Positions 1 to 10,937 of a DNA stretch of 64,000 nt are shown piece by piece (positions within the stretch are counted from its first letter, which is position 1; every line of letters starts with the position of its first letter). Location: NCBI GenBank assembly GCA_963662155.1, contig OY759266.1:4710526-4774525 (forward strand), read 5' to 3'. The notes under the pieces were generated by a model. It was given only the letters and a program-made list of their open reading frames with translations. It ran no database searches and was not told the origin of the DNA. Source of the stretch: Lamellibrachia columna. Its lineage: Eukaryota > Annelida > Polychaeta > Sabellida > Siboglinidae. The translations under genes and the position numbers were made by a program.

Positions 1-1112
1 TTCAACAACAAAGTGAAACTGCAGTACTAAATAAAACCACACTACAAAAGCGATACAACTGACAAACCAACATTTTAATCAATGTAATGTTAATGACTTC
101 AGAAAAATTATGAATTATAACAACAGCAACAAATTTACATAACTGCAGTGAACAGCAATATCTGCTGCTAATCATGTAATAGTCCACACAGAAACAAAAA
201 CATTGCAATTAAAATGTTTACCAAAACACAAAAACAAATTAATTGGGGATTTAAATATACACAAGTCATCATAAACTTATTCCTGTGTAAAATGTTCTTT
301 TCCTTCCTTATCAAACTGCAATCTTTCATAATGAATACTTCATTTCACTTCTCCCAGTACTACTCTGAATTAGAATAGTCATTACACATAATCTTGTAAT
401 AATAATCACCGAACAATTTAATCAACACCGGATATTAGTCGTTTTGCACGGAAACACAAGTGTCAATGACACTGGACTGTTAAATGCACGTTCCAAAGGA
501 AAAACGAAAAAAAAAAAAATTTCATGTACTCACAAAAAATAGATGCACTGCAACCAATACATTTGGAAGTTCTCAAAAGAACAAGACAAATCAATTGCAT
601 TAGAAATATTATAGGAGAAAATGTTTTAGAACCTATAACATGTGATGACGAGTTCAAACTATGAGTGATGATAGGAATGTAAAAGGTTTATGATTAAGTC
701 AAACTAACAAAAGGAACCGTTTGTGTTTGCGATCTTCGTGCCGCAAATCGTAAAGTCATTTCATGTACGGGCGTTGACTTCTCGCGTCTCTTCTGCGCGC
801 CTTTTTCTATATCCGTATTCTGTCTCAGCAGATAGACGACGTCTTTTGACACCTCGTGGATTGCAATCATTTCCTACGTATAAAATTAATTACTGTAGCA
901 TGTTCAAAGCAGGCATGGGGCAATTAAATTGAGGTGATGAAATTAAAATTAACTCAGAAATGTTCCAATTAAATTAACTTCACACATTTCTCGGGTCAAT
1001 TAAATTAAATTAACCTCCCAATTTTTTCAAATTAATTCAAGGAACTTTAATTTAATTGAAATAGCCGCCCAAATTAGATATAATAAAACAATACAATTAC
1101 AATTTAACGTAC
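1..1112. other. AT-rich stretch without recognised gene
   Basis: I see no convincing coding exon here. The part from about 915 to 1065 is low-complexity, built of AATTAAATT-like words in both orientations, which can fold back on themselves. Short open frames here have no recognisable protein features. If the split exon at 1113-2857 belongs to a real gene, later exons of that gene would be expected in this stretch or beyond the left edge, but I could not identify one. Confidence 0.5.
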
Positions 1113-2857
1113 CAGGCATGTTGGTGGCTCTGCTTCCATCGTACAGGGGTGAGTCGCTCTTCCAGACCTTGGCAGCTTCCGTTTTCGCTGCAGTCAACGA
1201 CCTTATCCTTCCGCCTCGAATTCTGTCCCGTAGATTTACTGCTGCATCTGCCTCTGACACCCAAACCCACGCAAGCTTCTTGTTCAGTAACCTTTCGTTA
1301 TTGGAAATAACTGATGCCGCCTCGTCTGATGCGATACATCTCACTGGTCGCACAGTTTCCTCGACTGACCAGTGAGTTTAACGTCAGTGATTTGTAAATT
1401 ATTAGAAAGGCTAATTAAAGACCATATGGTGGACTTCCTCGTTAAGCATAAATTATTAAATTCATCTCAACATGGATTCCTTAAAGCGAGGTCATGCTTA
1501 ACAAATATGTTATGTTTTTTGGAAGAAATCACTAAGTGGATAGACGTGGGATCGCCAGTAGATATTATCTACTTAGATTTTCAGAAAGCTTTTGACAAAG
1601 TGCCACATCAAAGATTACTACTTAAATTAAAAGCCCATGGTATCGGGGATAGCATAACTGACTGGATAGAACAATGGCTGACTGACAGAAGACAACGAGT
1701 TGTAGTAGATGGAGAAGTTTCAAATTGGAAATCGGTTTTGAGTGGGGTACCTCAAGGATCAGTATTAGGACCTATATTATTCTTAATTTATATCAATGAC
1801 TTGGACGACAGTATAACAAGTAACGTACTGAAATTTGCGGATGACACAAAACTGTTTAGAAAGGTTAATACTGATGGTGATAAACAACATTTACAAAACG
1901 ATCTAGACAGATTAGTGAAATGGTCTAAGAAATGGCAGATGTTGTTCAATTTTGGGAAATGTAAATGCCTACATACAAGACATAGGAACTTGAATGTAAA
2001 CTATAAAATGGGAGATACTGTTATGGGTACTACTGTAAAAGAAAAGGACTTAGGAGTTACAATAAGCGCCGATATGAAAGTTTCAGAGCAGTGTGGTAAT
2101 GCAGCTTCAAAGGGTAATCAAATTCTTGGATTGATTAGAAGAAACATAACATACAAGGGAAAAAAGTTAATTATACCTCTTTATAAAGCAATAGTTAGAC
2201 CTCATTTAGAATACTGTATACAAGCATGGAGACCATATCGTAAGAAGGATATAGATACGCTTGAACGCATACAAAGGAGAGCAACTAAAATGATTCCAGA
2301 ACTGGGAGACCTTAGTTATGAAGAACGCCTGAAAGAATGTGGTTTAACAACTCTAGAGACAAGGAGGTTAAGAGGAGATCAGATTGAAGTTTTTAAGATA
2401 TTGAATGGGTATGAAAATATTGATAGAAATATGTTTTTCTCACTCAAGAAGGATAGCAGAACTAGAGGACATGAGGTAAAATTAGTAAAGGATCAATGTA
2501 GATTGGACATCAGGAAGCACTCGTTCTCACAGAGGACAATAAATGAATGGAACAAATTGTCTACAGATTGTGTAACTGCTAGCAGCGTGAATATGTTTAA
2601 AAACAAGGTTGACACATATCTCAGGAGGGCGGGCTATAAGTAGATGAACATTGTTGGACTCTCGATAAGCCAATGGCTTCCTTGTCCACTTGCCATCTGG
2701 GCCTTTGGCTTGGATGGCAAATCTTGTTAAATCTTGCTTGTAGTTGTTCCTCGGTCCACCTAACGAAGTAATTATTCCGGTGACGACGGACGACGCACTC
2801 GATCTTTTCCTCTAAACGTAATGTCTTCGCGAAAGGTTTGAATATAGTATTGCACAT
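1113..2857 (-). pseudogene. Coding exon of unknown gene, split by a LINE
   Basis: A minus-strand open frame starts at an ATG at 2855-2857 (upstream in-frame stop, A at -3) and reads to 2747. A second open frame runs from 1356 to 1113 and ends at a strong splice-donor-like GTACGT. Between them lies a LINE flanked by the 7-bp duplication TTCCTCG (1357-1363 and 2747-2753). Removing the LINE and one copy of the duplication leaves a single frame of about 118 codons, with the shared Glu-Glu codons in the same phase on both sides. The peptide is basic, contains the words NNYFVRWTEE, LNKKLAWVWV and LYDGSRATNMP, and I do not recognise its family. It could be the first coding exon of a host gene, now broken, or part of another mobile element's ORF. 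No 3' exon was found. Confidence 0.45.
1364..2746 (+). mobile_element. 5'-truncated CR1/jockey-type LINE (family A)
   Basis: A continuous frame (from about 1372 to a stop at 2641-2643, about 423 codons) encodes the reverse transcriptase of a non-LTR retrotransposon. Visible motifs are YLDFQKAFDKVPH (palm motif A), SGVPQGSVLGPILFLIYIND (motif B region) and the catalytic KFADDTKLF, followed by the thumb and the C-terminal TINEWNKL segment. The endonuclease and N-terminal RT are missing, so the copy is 5'-truncated at 1364, where similarity to the longer copy at 28492-31055 begins. After the stop there is a hairpin (TTGCCATC...GATGGCAA) and a tail of degenerate CTTGTTAAAT units. Flanking TTCCTCG duplications mark the insertion. 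The ORF lacks internal stops, so the insertion looks fairly young. Confidence 0.9.
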
Positions 2858-3840
2858 GGTTGGCGGTTGATGTTAAGGAGCTATAATGAATTGTCAATGC
2901 CATGAACCTTATATTTATTTGAAGACCCACTGTCATTAAAAATAACACCTCTAATTGATAGCAATGCAAGCCAATGAGCAGGTGTGAATAACAGACATTG
3001 CATCACATTCACGTCTAGATCAGCATCACAGCCTACAATTCTTGTAGTGAGTATCACATCTACATGTATGAACACACATGAGCAGCTTATGTACCCAACA
3101 CAAAGAGATGTGTGATTACTCTACAAAGCACAAAACGTAAGCGTGACAGCAATTAGCGGAATGTGCCACAACTCTTGAAGACAACTCGGAGCAGCTGTAT
3201 TTCATTTGTTGTAATTCGTCATAATTTCCATACCAAGATATTTTTGTACAACAGTCACGGAATGCGATCAAAACTAACAGAAAGGTGAGTGTTTCCCATC
3301 TACGTTTTGACGTTAAGTTTGAACATAATTACATAACACATGCACATGGTCTCTGTTTCACTTCAATTAATTTTGCGGGTAACCAAGCCTACCTTGTATC
3401 CACAACTACTAGTAAATTTTAATTAAAACTTACTTTTATTATGTTATTATTAGTAGTAGTATTAGCAAGATATGAAAATATCAATACATCAACTTGCATA
3501 TATTTTGTAAATAAACAATGCAAGCCAATTACTCTGTTGTGTTGTGTTTGATTTGTGCTCACCGATGCCAGGCTGATCCATTCACACCCATTGAGATAAG
3601 TGTAATCATGGAATTCCGTTTTCTCACCTGCAAAGGTCTTTCTTTTATGTGCTTTAAGCTGACAGTTTGTGCTACGTATTCATAACAGATGTTTCTTTTC
3701 CGACCGAAGCATTTTCAAAGAGTAATTAGTTTATTTCATTTGTGCTCTACGTCATTCTTTCATGTACGTTTCAAACTTCTTTTCTTTAAATGCATTGATT
3801 TCGTGCTTTGGACATTAGCTGGGGTGTGAAGTCTAGCCAT
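2858..3840. other. Stretch without recognised gene
   Basis: AT-rich DNA with no recognised coding exon or repeat family. If the ATG at 2857 is a real start, the start of this region would hold that gene's 5' UTR and promoter, but no promoter element is clear. A short open run at about 3886-3959, just downstream and ahead of the Merlin ORF, ends in CAG followed by GTACTT. It could be a small exon, but its phase does not fit the transposase. Confidence 0.4.
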
Positions 3841-4023
3841 TACAGATCAGGCCAACATCAGGAGTTTGAAAGGGGGAAATCCTATGAATAAGAGGTGTGA
3901 AGTTAACGCTATAAGCGTGAATGCCCTTGAACTGTTAGATGAGCTTTTCCTTAAGCAGGTACTTACCGAATGTGTGATGATGCGTCTGCGCCACACGGCA
4001 ATTGTATAAAGGCACTGTGAGCT

Positions 4024-4957
4024 GTGGCAAACCATTTACTTTCACGATACATTTATTTATTTCAAGACGAACTCGCTCCTGTCATTGTTGGCGCTGATCG
4101 CCGTGCTGTGCTCGACTACTATTTCGCCAATGACCTTCTTGCTCCCCGCAAATCATGTCCGACATGTTTTGCCGACATGAAATTGGTGTCACGTTCTCAG
4201 CTGAGTGACCGATTTGCATGGCACTGCAAGAACTTCCAGTGTGGGTCTCGATCATACCACTCGGTGAGGGCGGACAGTTTCTTCGCCAGAAGCCGCGTAC
4301 CCCTTCAGAAGTACATCCACATGGTCTATCTGTGGGCCCAGAATTCGCCAGTGAAGACGGCTGCAGAAACACTTGGTGTGTCTCGTCAGTGCGTGCAGCA
4401 ACATTTCCTCTTTCTGCGAGAGGTCTGCTCCGCACATCTCATCAACGATCCAGTAGTTCTCGGTGGGGCTAATGTCATCGTGCAGATCGACGAGTCATTG
4501 TTCCGGCACAAGCCCAAGTACCATCGTGGTCGAGTCCCTGCATCGGACCAGTGGGTGTTCGGCCTCTGCGACACTTGGAGTCGGCTACATGGAGCTCGTA
4601 CAAGACCGTCGAGCGGTGACGCTGCTCCCCATCATCGAGCGTGTCGTGCTGCCCGGATCGATCATCCACAGCGATCAGTGGGCTGCGTACCGTCAACTGA
4701 GCCGAAACAATAACTACACCTACGCTACTGTGAACCACAGCGAGAACTTCGTCGATCCAGCCACAGGTGTACATACGCAAGCCATCGAAAGCTACTGGGC
4801 GAAAGTCAAACTGAAGTTCAAGGCGATGAAAGGTGTTTCTTCGGAACAACTGCCAAGCTACCTCGACGAGAGGATGTGGCGAGACAGGTTTGGTGCCGAC
4901 ATCACAGCAGCCTTCCACAACATTTGTGCCCATATGTCACTGATATATCGGTTCTAA
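4024..4957 (+). pseudogene. Merlin-type (IS1595-like) DDE transposase, frameshifted
   Basis: The transposase of a Merlin DNA transposon, which belongs to the IS1016/IS1595 superfamily. In the first frame (4024 to about 4575) there is a zinc-ribbon-like start (CPTC, then WHCKNFQC), a helix-turn-helix (KTAAETLGVSRQCVQQH) and the first catalytic Asp in VQIDESLF. The frame is then lost near 4570-4580 and the protein continues in another frame to the stop at 4955-4957, with LGVGYMELVQDR, the second Asp in IHSDQWAAY and the Glu in HTQAIESYWAKVK, so the whole DDE triad is still visible. The indel, and a shortened stretch around it, make the copy non-functional as read. The ORF is distinctly richer in G+C than its surroundings. 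I could not find convincing terminal inverted repeats. Two histone-type stem-loops follow the stop closely. Confidence 0.85.
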
Positions 4958-4979
4958 GCCACCCGAAGACAACAATAGC

Positions 4980-4995
4980 GGCTCTTTTCAGAGCC
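4980..4995 (+). promoter_or_regulatory. Histone-mRNA-type 3' stem-loop, first copy
   Basis: The 16-nt sequence GGCTCTTTTCAGAGCC forms a perfect 6-bp stem with a TTTC loop, which is the consensus animal replication-dependent histone 3' stem-loop bound by SLBP. It begins 22 nt after the transposase stop codon, a usual histone spacing. It is followed by ACACACA rather than the usual ACCCA. No histone coding sequence is nearby, and no clear purine-rich histone downstream element was seen within about 30 nt. Confidence 0.7.
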
Positions 4996-5010
4996 ACACA
5001 CAAACCAAAC

Positions 5011-5026
5011 AGTTCTTTTCAGGGCT
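5011..5026 (+). promoter_or_regulatory. Histone-mRNA-type 3' stem-loop, second variant copy
   Basis: AGTTCT-TTTC-AGGGCT forms a 6-bp stem with two G-U pairs and the same TTTC loop. The flanks CCAAAC on the left and ACCCACA on the right match the usual histone flanks (CCAAA and ACCCA) better than those of the first copy, 15 nt upstream. Because wobble pairs keep the stem, it looks like a diverged but structurally maintained second processing signal. Confidence 0.5.
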
Positions 5027-5029
5027 ACC

Positions 5030-5690
5030 CACATATTTGTGGAAGAGTTTGCTATCATTGAATTGAGATGTTGGTTTTATATATATTATACACAAATACG
5101 TAATTTTGTTAATTTAGCAGTAGTCTATACTCTGACTCATAGTATCCAAGTAAAGAGTAACATTCCTATATCAAAGTCATTAAAGCTTATCTGGGATGCA
5201 TTTTACTATCATAGCTATGTATTTTTTGCATCGTCCCTTCAGTATGATAATAACGACAGGTTGGAAAAGAAGGAGGCATGCAAGCGATAGATGAAAGACA
5301 ACACCTGAGATGGATGGATGAGATCAGGAATAAAACAAATACTATTTAATAAAATATGAATATCTTCTTCTTCAAAATTTTTCCTCATGTTTTTTTACTA
5401 TTCTTACACTTTACACGATCAACAACTGGAAATTTGCACAACAAAAAACATGATTTCTACATCTGTAGCGCCTGTCATTTTTGCAAGACATGATATCATT
5501 TAGTTTATTTATTTAATGGAACTTTATTAGCATTGAGCAAACTTATCTTTCTATTTTTTATATCATGACTTTGGCCTACAGGCTATACTGACGCCGTAAC
5601 ACGGGCTTTTTATGAAACTCCTGCGAAGCCTCGGCATAAAATTCGATTTTACGGTAGCCGGCGCATGAAGATGGCAGTATTTTTTACTTT
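5030..5690. other. Stretch without recognised gene
   Basis: AT-rich DNA with short open frames only and no recognised protein or repeat family. It may contain the right end of the Merlin element, but no terminal inverted repeat could be matched to the left side. Confidence 0.4.
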
Positions 5691-5693
5691 TGC

Positions 5694-5885
5694 TCTGGTA
5701 TGTACCAGAATTGTGCCGGACACAGCCGGACACATGTACATCCGATAATTATGGTATAATGAGAATTGCACCAATTGTCAGTCCTGCTATGCAAGAATTG
5801 CACATTGCTGGTATACCAGAATTGTGCATTTCGATAATTCTGGTACAACGAGAATTGCGCATTTCTGGTATACGAGAATTGAGGA
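5694..5885. repeat. Degenerate repeat of GAATTG/CTGGTAT words
   Basis: The words GAATTGYGC, CTGGTAT and TACCAG recur about every 25-50 nt, partly as palindromes (CTGGTATGTACCAG, CTGGTATACCAG). Both strands stay open, so long overlapping ORFs appear here, but their peptides are repetitive and not protein-like. Confidence 0.6.
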
Positions 5886-5949
5886 GCGAGAACGGAGCGA
5901 TTGACTCCTCTCCCTGTGGCATGCAACCATGCACCATATGGCATATTTA

Positions 5950-7490
5950 CTAACGTTTCGCCTAAACGGCTTTTATATAAGAAATACTCCTATTAATATT
6001 ATATCAAAGGGACTAAGACTGCGTCGATCATTGCATTCGACCACATATTATAGAATAATGCTCAGTAAGAAACTAAAGAGTAGCAGACATATAGTTACCG
6101 GTGCAGTTTTCGACCCACGCCAGTTTTCGATCCATTGAAATCTCGCTTGGTATCGCGTTAGAGTCGTCATCAGCGACTGTTTACGACAATAACGATACAG
6201 TCTTGTCTGAGCAAAATATATTTTTTATATATAATATAACATGGAACACATTTATGATATACATACCTTGATAAAAAACCGATTTTGTATGCTTACCAGA
6301 CATTATTATTGAGCGTCTGCTGACGCATGTCTCGTTCTTGGCCACGTGACAATAATAGCCCTTTTGTGGTAGTTGTATGGCAAGCTAGTCTTGTCATAAA
6401 AGTAGGAATAATTAAAATGTGTTAAATATACGAAAAAGAAATTACTACATTAACGTTATATATTCAATACAAGTGTATGTGTGTGTTTTATAAAGCGCTA
6501 TGTCAAGCCTGGTTGTTATAAAAAGTTTACATAACAAAGTGGTAAAAGTGGTAAAATTAAAAACGATTGTCTGTACGGCTTGCCACAAATATAGGTCGAA
6601 TTCCGCCTTTTTCCTCGACTCGCGCGACATGGTTCAGACGTTCAATATTCGTAAGTTTTTCACTCAAAACAACTGTTTTAATAATTTTTTTGCATTGAAT
6701 AAATGAAGTAGCTTTTGCTGATTTGGTATATCGATCTCTTACGCAAAATGTTTCTTCAGATTTTTTTTATACGGCATATTCTATTAAGTAGGTCGAAAAC
6801 TACACCGACCAGTATAAAAGACGTAATTCTCGATACGTGATTAAATTTCTGTCGATCAGTGAATTACTGTCCGTGCTCATTCTCGAGTATGCAAAAAACA
6901 GATTATGAAACTACTAAATAACACAAACCCATAATCATACAGTCATGCTACGTCACATGATGCTATGAAACGTACCTGTCGCCAAAAACAAGGAATTGAC
7001 GTTGGCGCGAATTCCTAGCTACAACTAGTCCGAGGCAAATGCAGCAAATATTTTTCAACATTTCAGATTTTCTATGATTAATTCAACTCAAATGCATTTT
7101 ACATGCGGAGCTCCAATGCAATACGGAATATAAATTTTCCATCGATATTTGTTCTGTTTGAATTCTTTTACGTCACCGAGTTCAGAGCACGAGCGCGAGA
7201 GCAGCGTTGCCGTTGGCCGTTGCCGACGCTGATGATAGACAGTGGGCCAATGTTGGGCCAATGCTAACAAATACACGTTGGCTGCTACACGTTAGCCGGA
7301 CATTGGGCCATCCCGCAGCATTTAAAAGTATTTACAAATATCTAGAAGATCATATCTCGTCCACTCTACTATATGCTTAAGAATGCCAGCGTGTAAGTAC
7401 GTGTCGTACTTCCGTCAATCTCACGCGATTTCACATTTACCTTAGCGGTATATTACGCAACAGAAGAGCCACGGGTTATTTCGGGCAGCC
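5950..7490. other. Stretch without recognised gene
   Basis: No ORF with recognisable domain content and no repeat family that I can name. Two short phrases recur: TTTTCGACCCACGCCAGTTTTCGATC around 6108-6133 (read in two parts) and a 'cgaaaactacaccgacc' phrase at about 6794-6810. They may be the inner ends of a MITE, but I could not define termini. Confidence 0.35.
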
Positions 7491-7499
7491 TCTATTCCA

Positions 7500-9864
7500 G
7501 TTACAATGTAATTAACCCCAATTCTGATTATAATACCCTATCAACTGAAACTGCTCTTCTGAGTGAGCATTATAACGTAGTGACAGCCACAAACTCTTTG
7601 ATAACAAAAGACCTAATAGGATCACAAGTCACTCGAAAACTCTGATAGATAATATATTCACAACAAACTTATCATCAATTATACAGTGTGGTTTGATAAT
7701 AAATGATATGAGTGATCATTTGCCCATCTTCCAAATAACTGAATGCACCCATTTTAAATGCAGCAAGGTAGTTTACAACAAAAGGAGAATAGTGAATGAC
7801 CAACACTTAAATGTGCTAATGAACGAGCTTAAAGAAACTAACTGGAAAATACTGTGTAGTGAAGATGTAAATGAGATGTATAATACTTTTACTGACAAGT
7901 TGACAAAGATATACAATACAGTGTGTCCCATTGTTAAACAGAAAACAACTAACAAACGGACAGACAAGCCATGGATGACCAATTCATTAAAAAAGCATGC
8001 AAGAAAACAAATCTGCTGTACAGACAGTTCTTGAAGAGAAGATCAACTGCTAATGAAGAAAAATACAAAAGATATAAGAACAAGTTGACAGGCATACTAA
8101 GGTATTGTGAGAAACAACATTACACAGAACTTTTGGAAAAAAACAAGGGAAACATCAAAGAAACATGGAAAATAATAAATAGTCTCATAAAAAAAAAACT
8201 AAGGGAACAACATACCCTACATAATTTAGAAGCAATAGAACCACAATTACTGGAAACAAAAATATTCCAAATTGTTTAATTTTTTTTGGTAAATATAGGG
8301 CCATCCTTGGCTAATAAGATCCCAAGAAGCAATGATGTTTTTACAAGATACTTATCTGATAACGTTGATGATACATTGTTTCTAAAGCCTGTAACTGAAG
8401 AAGAAGAAATCATAAATCTGGTGAAAAACATAAAAAGCAAGAAATCTAAAGATCATGATGATATTGATATGTGCCTAGTTAAGAAAATAATACCTCACAT
8501 AGTAACACCCCTAGAACATATATTTAATATCTTGTTACAGAAGGGTGTTTTCCCAGATGGTATGAAAATAGCCAGAGTTATTCCACTATTTAAAAATGGT
8601 GAAATTAATTTTTTTAGTAATTACAGGCCTATATCTATACTATCTCAGTTTAAAAAAATTCTAGAAAAGATTTTCCACAACAGGATGATGTCATTTATTG
8701 ATGACAAACAAATACTGTACAAAAGCCAATATGGGTTTAGAAAAAACATGTCTACATCACTAGCAATAATGGAGCTTGTTGAGGAAATTACTACTTCTAT
8801 TGATGATTGTAAGTCTACTATTGATGTATTCATTGACTTGAAAAAGGCGTTTGATACAGTTGACCACAGCATTCTTGTAAAAAAACTTGAGCATTATGGA
8901 ATAAGAGGACATGCAAATATGTGGATCTGCAGCTATCTTGAGAATAAAAGCCAGTATGTTTGTATTAATGACACACATTCTGAGTGCGTGAATGTAACAT
9001 GTGGAGTTCCGCAAGGATCTATACTGGGTCCTGCTTTGTTTATCCTATATATTAACGATATGTGCAAAGTGTCTTCGTTAATGAAATCAATTGTATTTGC
9101 TGATGATACTAATTTCTTCTATTCAGGAGATGATTTGACAGAAACATGTAATACAGTATCAGAAGAACTGGACAAACTATGCAGTTGGTTTCAAGTTAAT
9201 AAGCTTGGTCAGTATAAATGGTGTGGACATTAATAGAGTGTATGTTACAAAATTTCTTTGTGTACACATTGACTGCCACTTGAATTGGAGTGATCACATC
9301 AACCTCACCAAAAATAAAATTTCAAAGAATGTATCTGTAATGTACAGGGTGAAACATTTAATGAATAGTTCTGCATTGTACTCCTTATATTGTACTCTCA
9401 TCATGCCATATTTAAATTACTGTTGTGAAATTTGGGGCAATACTTATAAGAGCCGGATACATCCTTTGCATATTATTCAGAAAAGAGCTATTAGAATATG
9501 TCAACAGGCTGACTATATGTCTCACACTAAACCAATTTTTATCAACTGAAAACTTTAACAGTACAGGACATGGTGAATTTTAATAGCATGGTGTTTATGT
9601 ACAAGGTATATAACAGTATGTTACCTGCTAACATTCTGCTGTACTTCCAGAAAGCTAATGCTAGTCACTATCACAACATCCATAAGAAAAATTGTAATTT
9701 AAAAATAAGATTTAGTAGGACTACTAAAAAATCTGATTGTATTAGTGTAAAAGGACCAAAGATATGGAATGATCTGTGTGATGATATATTAAGTTGTGAT
9801 GTGTGATGATATATTAAGAGCTTTACTCTTGCTTGGGTATGAATAATGCCTTGTTTTCATGTTG

Positions 9865-9907
<43 letters not shown>

Positions 9908-10200
9908 CTTATTATTATATCTTAACTATATACCAACTACCATTCCTTTTGGGTAGTTTAAGCTAAGCTTAGTTAAATAATTTGTCTTATAAGTATGGAA
10001 TCAGTGCAATATAATAATTTTATGGGAATGCTATATATACATTTTTAACTTCTTGCATTTCCTTTCAACATTTTCTAATTGTCTATCTATAATTATATGT
10101 TCAGTGTTCCACATTTGTGTTAGTAATGTTTACAACTATGTATGATTGAAAATGTACATGTATCGATTATGTTGAATAAAATTCAATTCAATTTAATTCA
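7500..10200 (+). mobile_element. Degraded non-LTR retrotransposon (I/jockey-like LINE)
   Basis: Reading frames broken by several indels together describe the second ORF of a LINE: the end of an APE-type endonuclease (a LIDNIFTTNL-like string near 7640 and SDHLPIF at about 7710), a linker (7770-8270), and the RT core 8290-9230 with FSNYRPISILSQF, DVFIDLKKAFDTVDH, CGVPQGSILGPALFILYIND and VFADDTNFF, then the thumb (to 9548) and C-terminus (9570-9806). At least four frame breaks or stops (near 7640, 8030, 8280, 9220 and 9548) show it is dead. The 3' UTR contains a (TA)n run, and the element ends in an A/T-rich AATTCAATTC-type tail near 10200. The exact 5' end is uncertain. Confidence 0.85.
9867..9905. 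repeat. (TA)n microsatellite
   Basis: About 19 uninterrupted TA units in the 3' untranslated part of the LINE at 7500-10200. Confidence 0.95.
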
Positions 10201-10204
10201 AAGG

Positions 10205-10930
10205 AGTGTTACGTCTTCTACTAGATCCGAGCCTAGCAATTGACATCGACCGACATAAACATGCAGCTCACATGCTATTATGAAAAAAGGGCAACATCGT
10301 CGGCTGGGTCGAAGGACAATGCCTGTCATGGTTCGTTGCTTATATCCAGTAGAGATAATACAGTAGTTCAGCTGCCCGTGAACATTCAAGAGATCACCAA
10401 ATGAACTGCGGCTAGTCCAACAAAGGTTTATTGCTGTTGACTTTCTTCAAATTAGCATCTTTTACATAACAGTCTAAACGAAGTTGGTGCTTCTGTTAAC
10501 GCACCTGACAAGATCCATTTGTACAAGATCCCACTTAGTGGTTTGCACGGCTTCGGATTCAATACACATTCTAGGCATATTACACACACTGTTTGCTTGA
10601 TGCGGTGTTCTGCGTGACGTTGACAGCCAGTCTGGACAATATATGTGAAGAATGAAAAAGGTGTTCCAATGCAAAGACGAATAAAAACAAAGTGTGCTTT
10701 ATGTGTGTACAGGAACGTGGTGACTAGCCTACAGGATGCACCACCGTGCTGGTGAGGGTGCAGGTGCGGGCGCGGGTGCATGTGCGGGTGCATGTGCGTG
10801 TGCACACGTGCGCACGTGCTAAAGTGCTGTAAGAGAAAGTAATGAAATATTGGAAGAAAGAGAAAAGATGATAGTGTGCGTGTAGAACTGCAATTTGAGG
10901 AGAGGAAAAGTTGATAGCGTGAAAAATGCA
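10205..10930. other. Stretch without recognised gene
   Basis: No recognised gene. Around 10745-10815 there is a purine/pyrimidine-skewed GC-rich run of GGTGCA, GTGCGG and GTGCACACGTGCGCAC words that keeps an ORF open on the minus strand (10452-10937). That ORF's peptide is low in complexity and not convincing. Confidence 0.4.
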
Positions 10931-10937
10931 ATATCAA

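Noticed and set aside
1118..1375. Plus-strand ORF of 85 codons
   Set aside because: It is antisense to the better supported minus-strand exon-like frame and has no recognisable content.
1340..1376. Perfect 10-bp inverted repeat CTCACTGGTC...GACCAGTGAG at the 5' end of the LINE
   Set aside because: The right arm is ordinary LINE coding sequence (RPVSL) and the left arm lies in the interrupted ORF. It most likely reflects chance, or microhomology at the truncated 5' end, and not a functional hairpin.
3886..3959. Possible small exon before the Merlin ORF, ending CAG|GTACTT
   Set aside because: Its phase does not match the acceptor-like site at about 4068 in the transposase, and no homology is recognisable.
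10452..10937. 161-codon minus-strand ORF
   Set aside because: It is held open by the GTGCGGGTGCA low-complexity run; the peptide is His/Pro-rich repeat with no domain.
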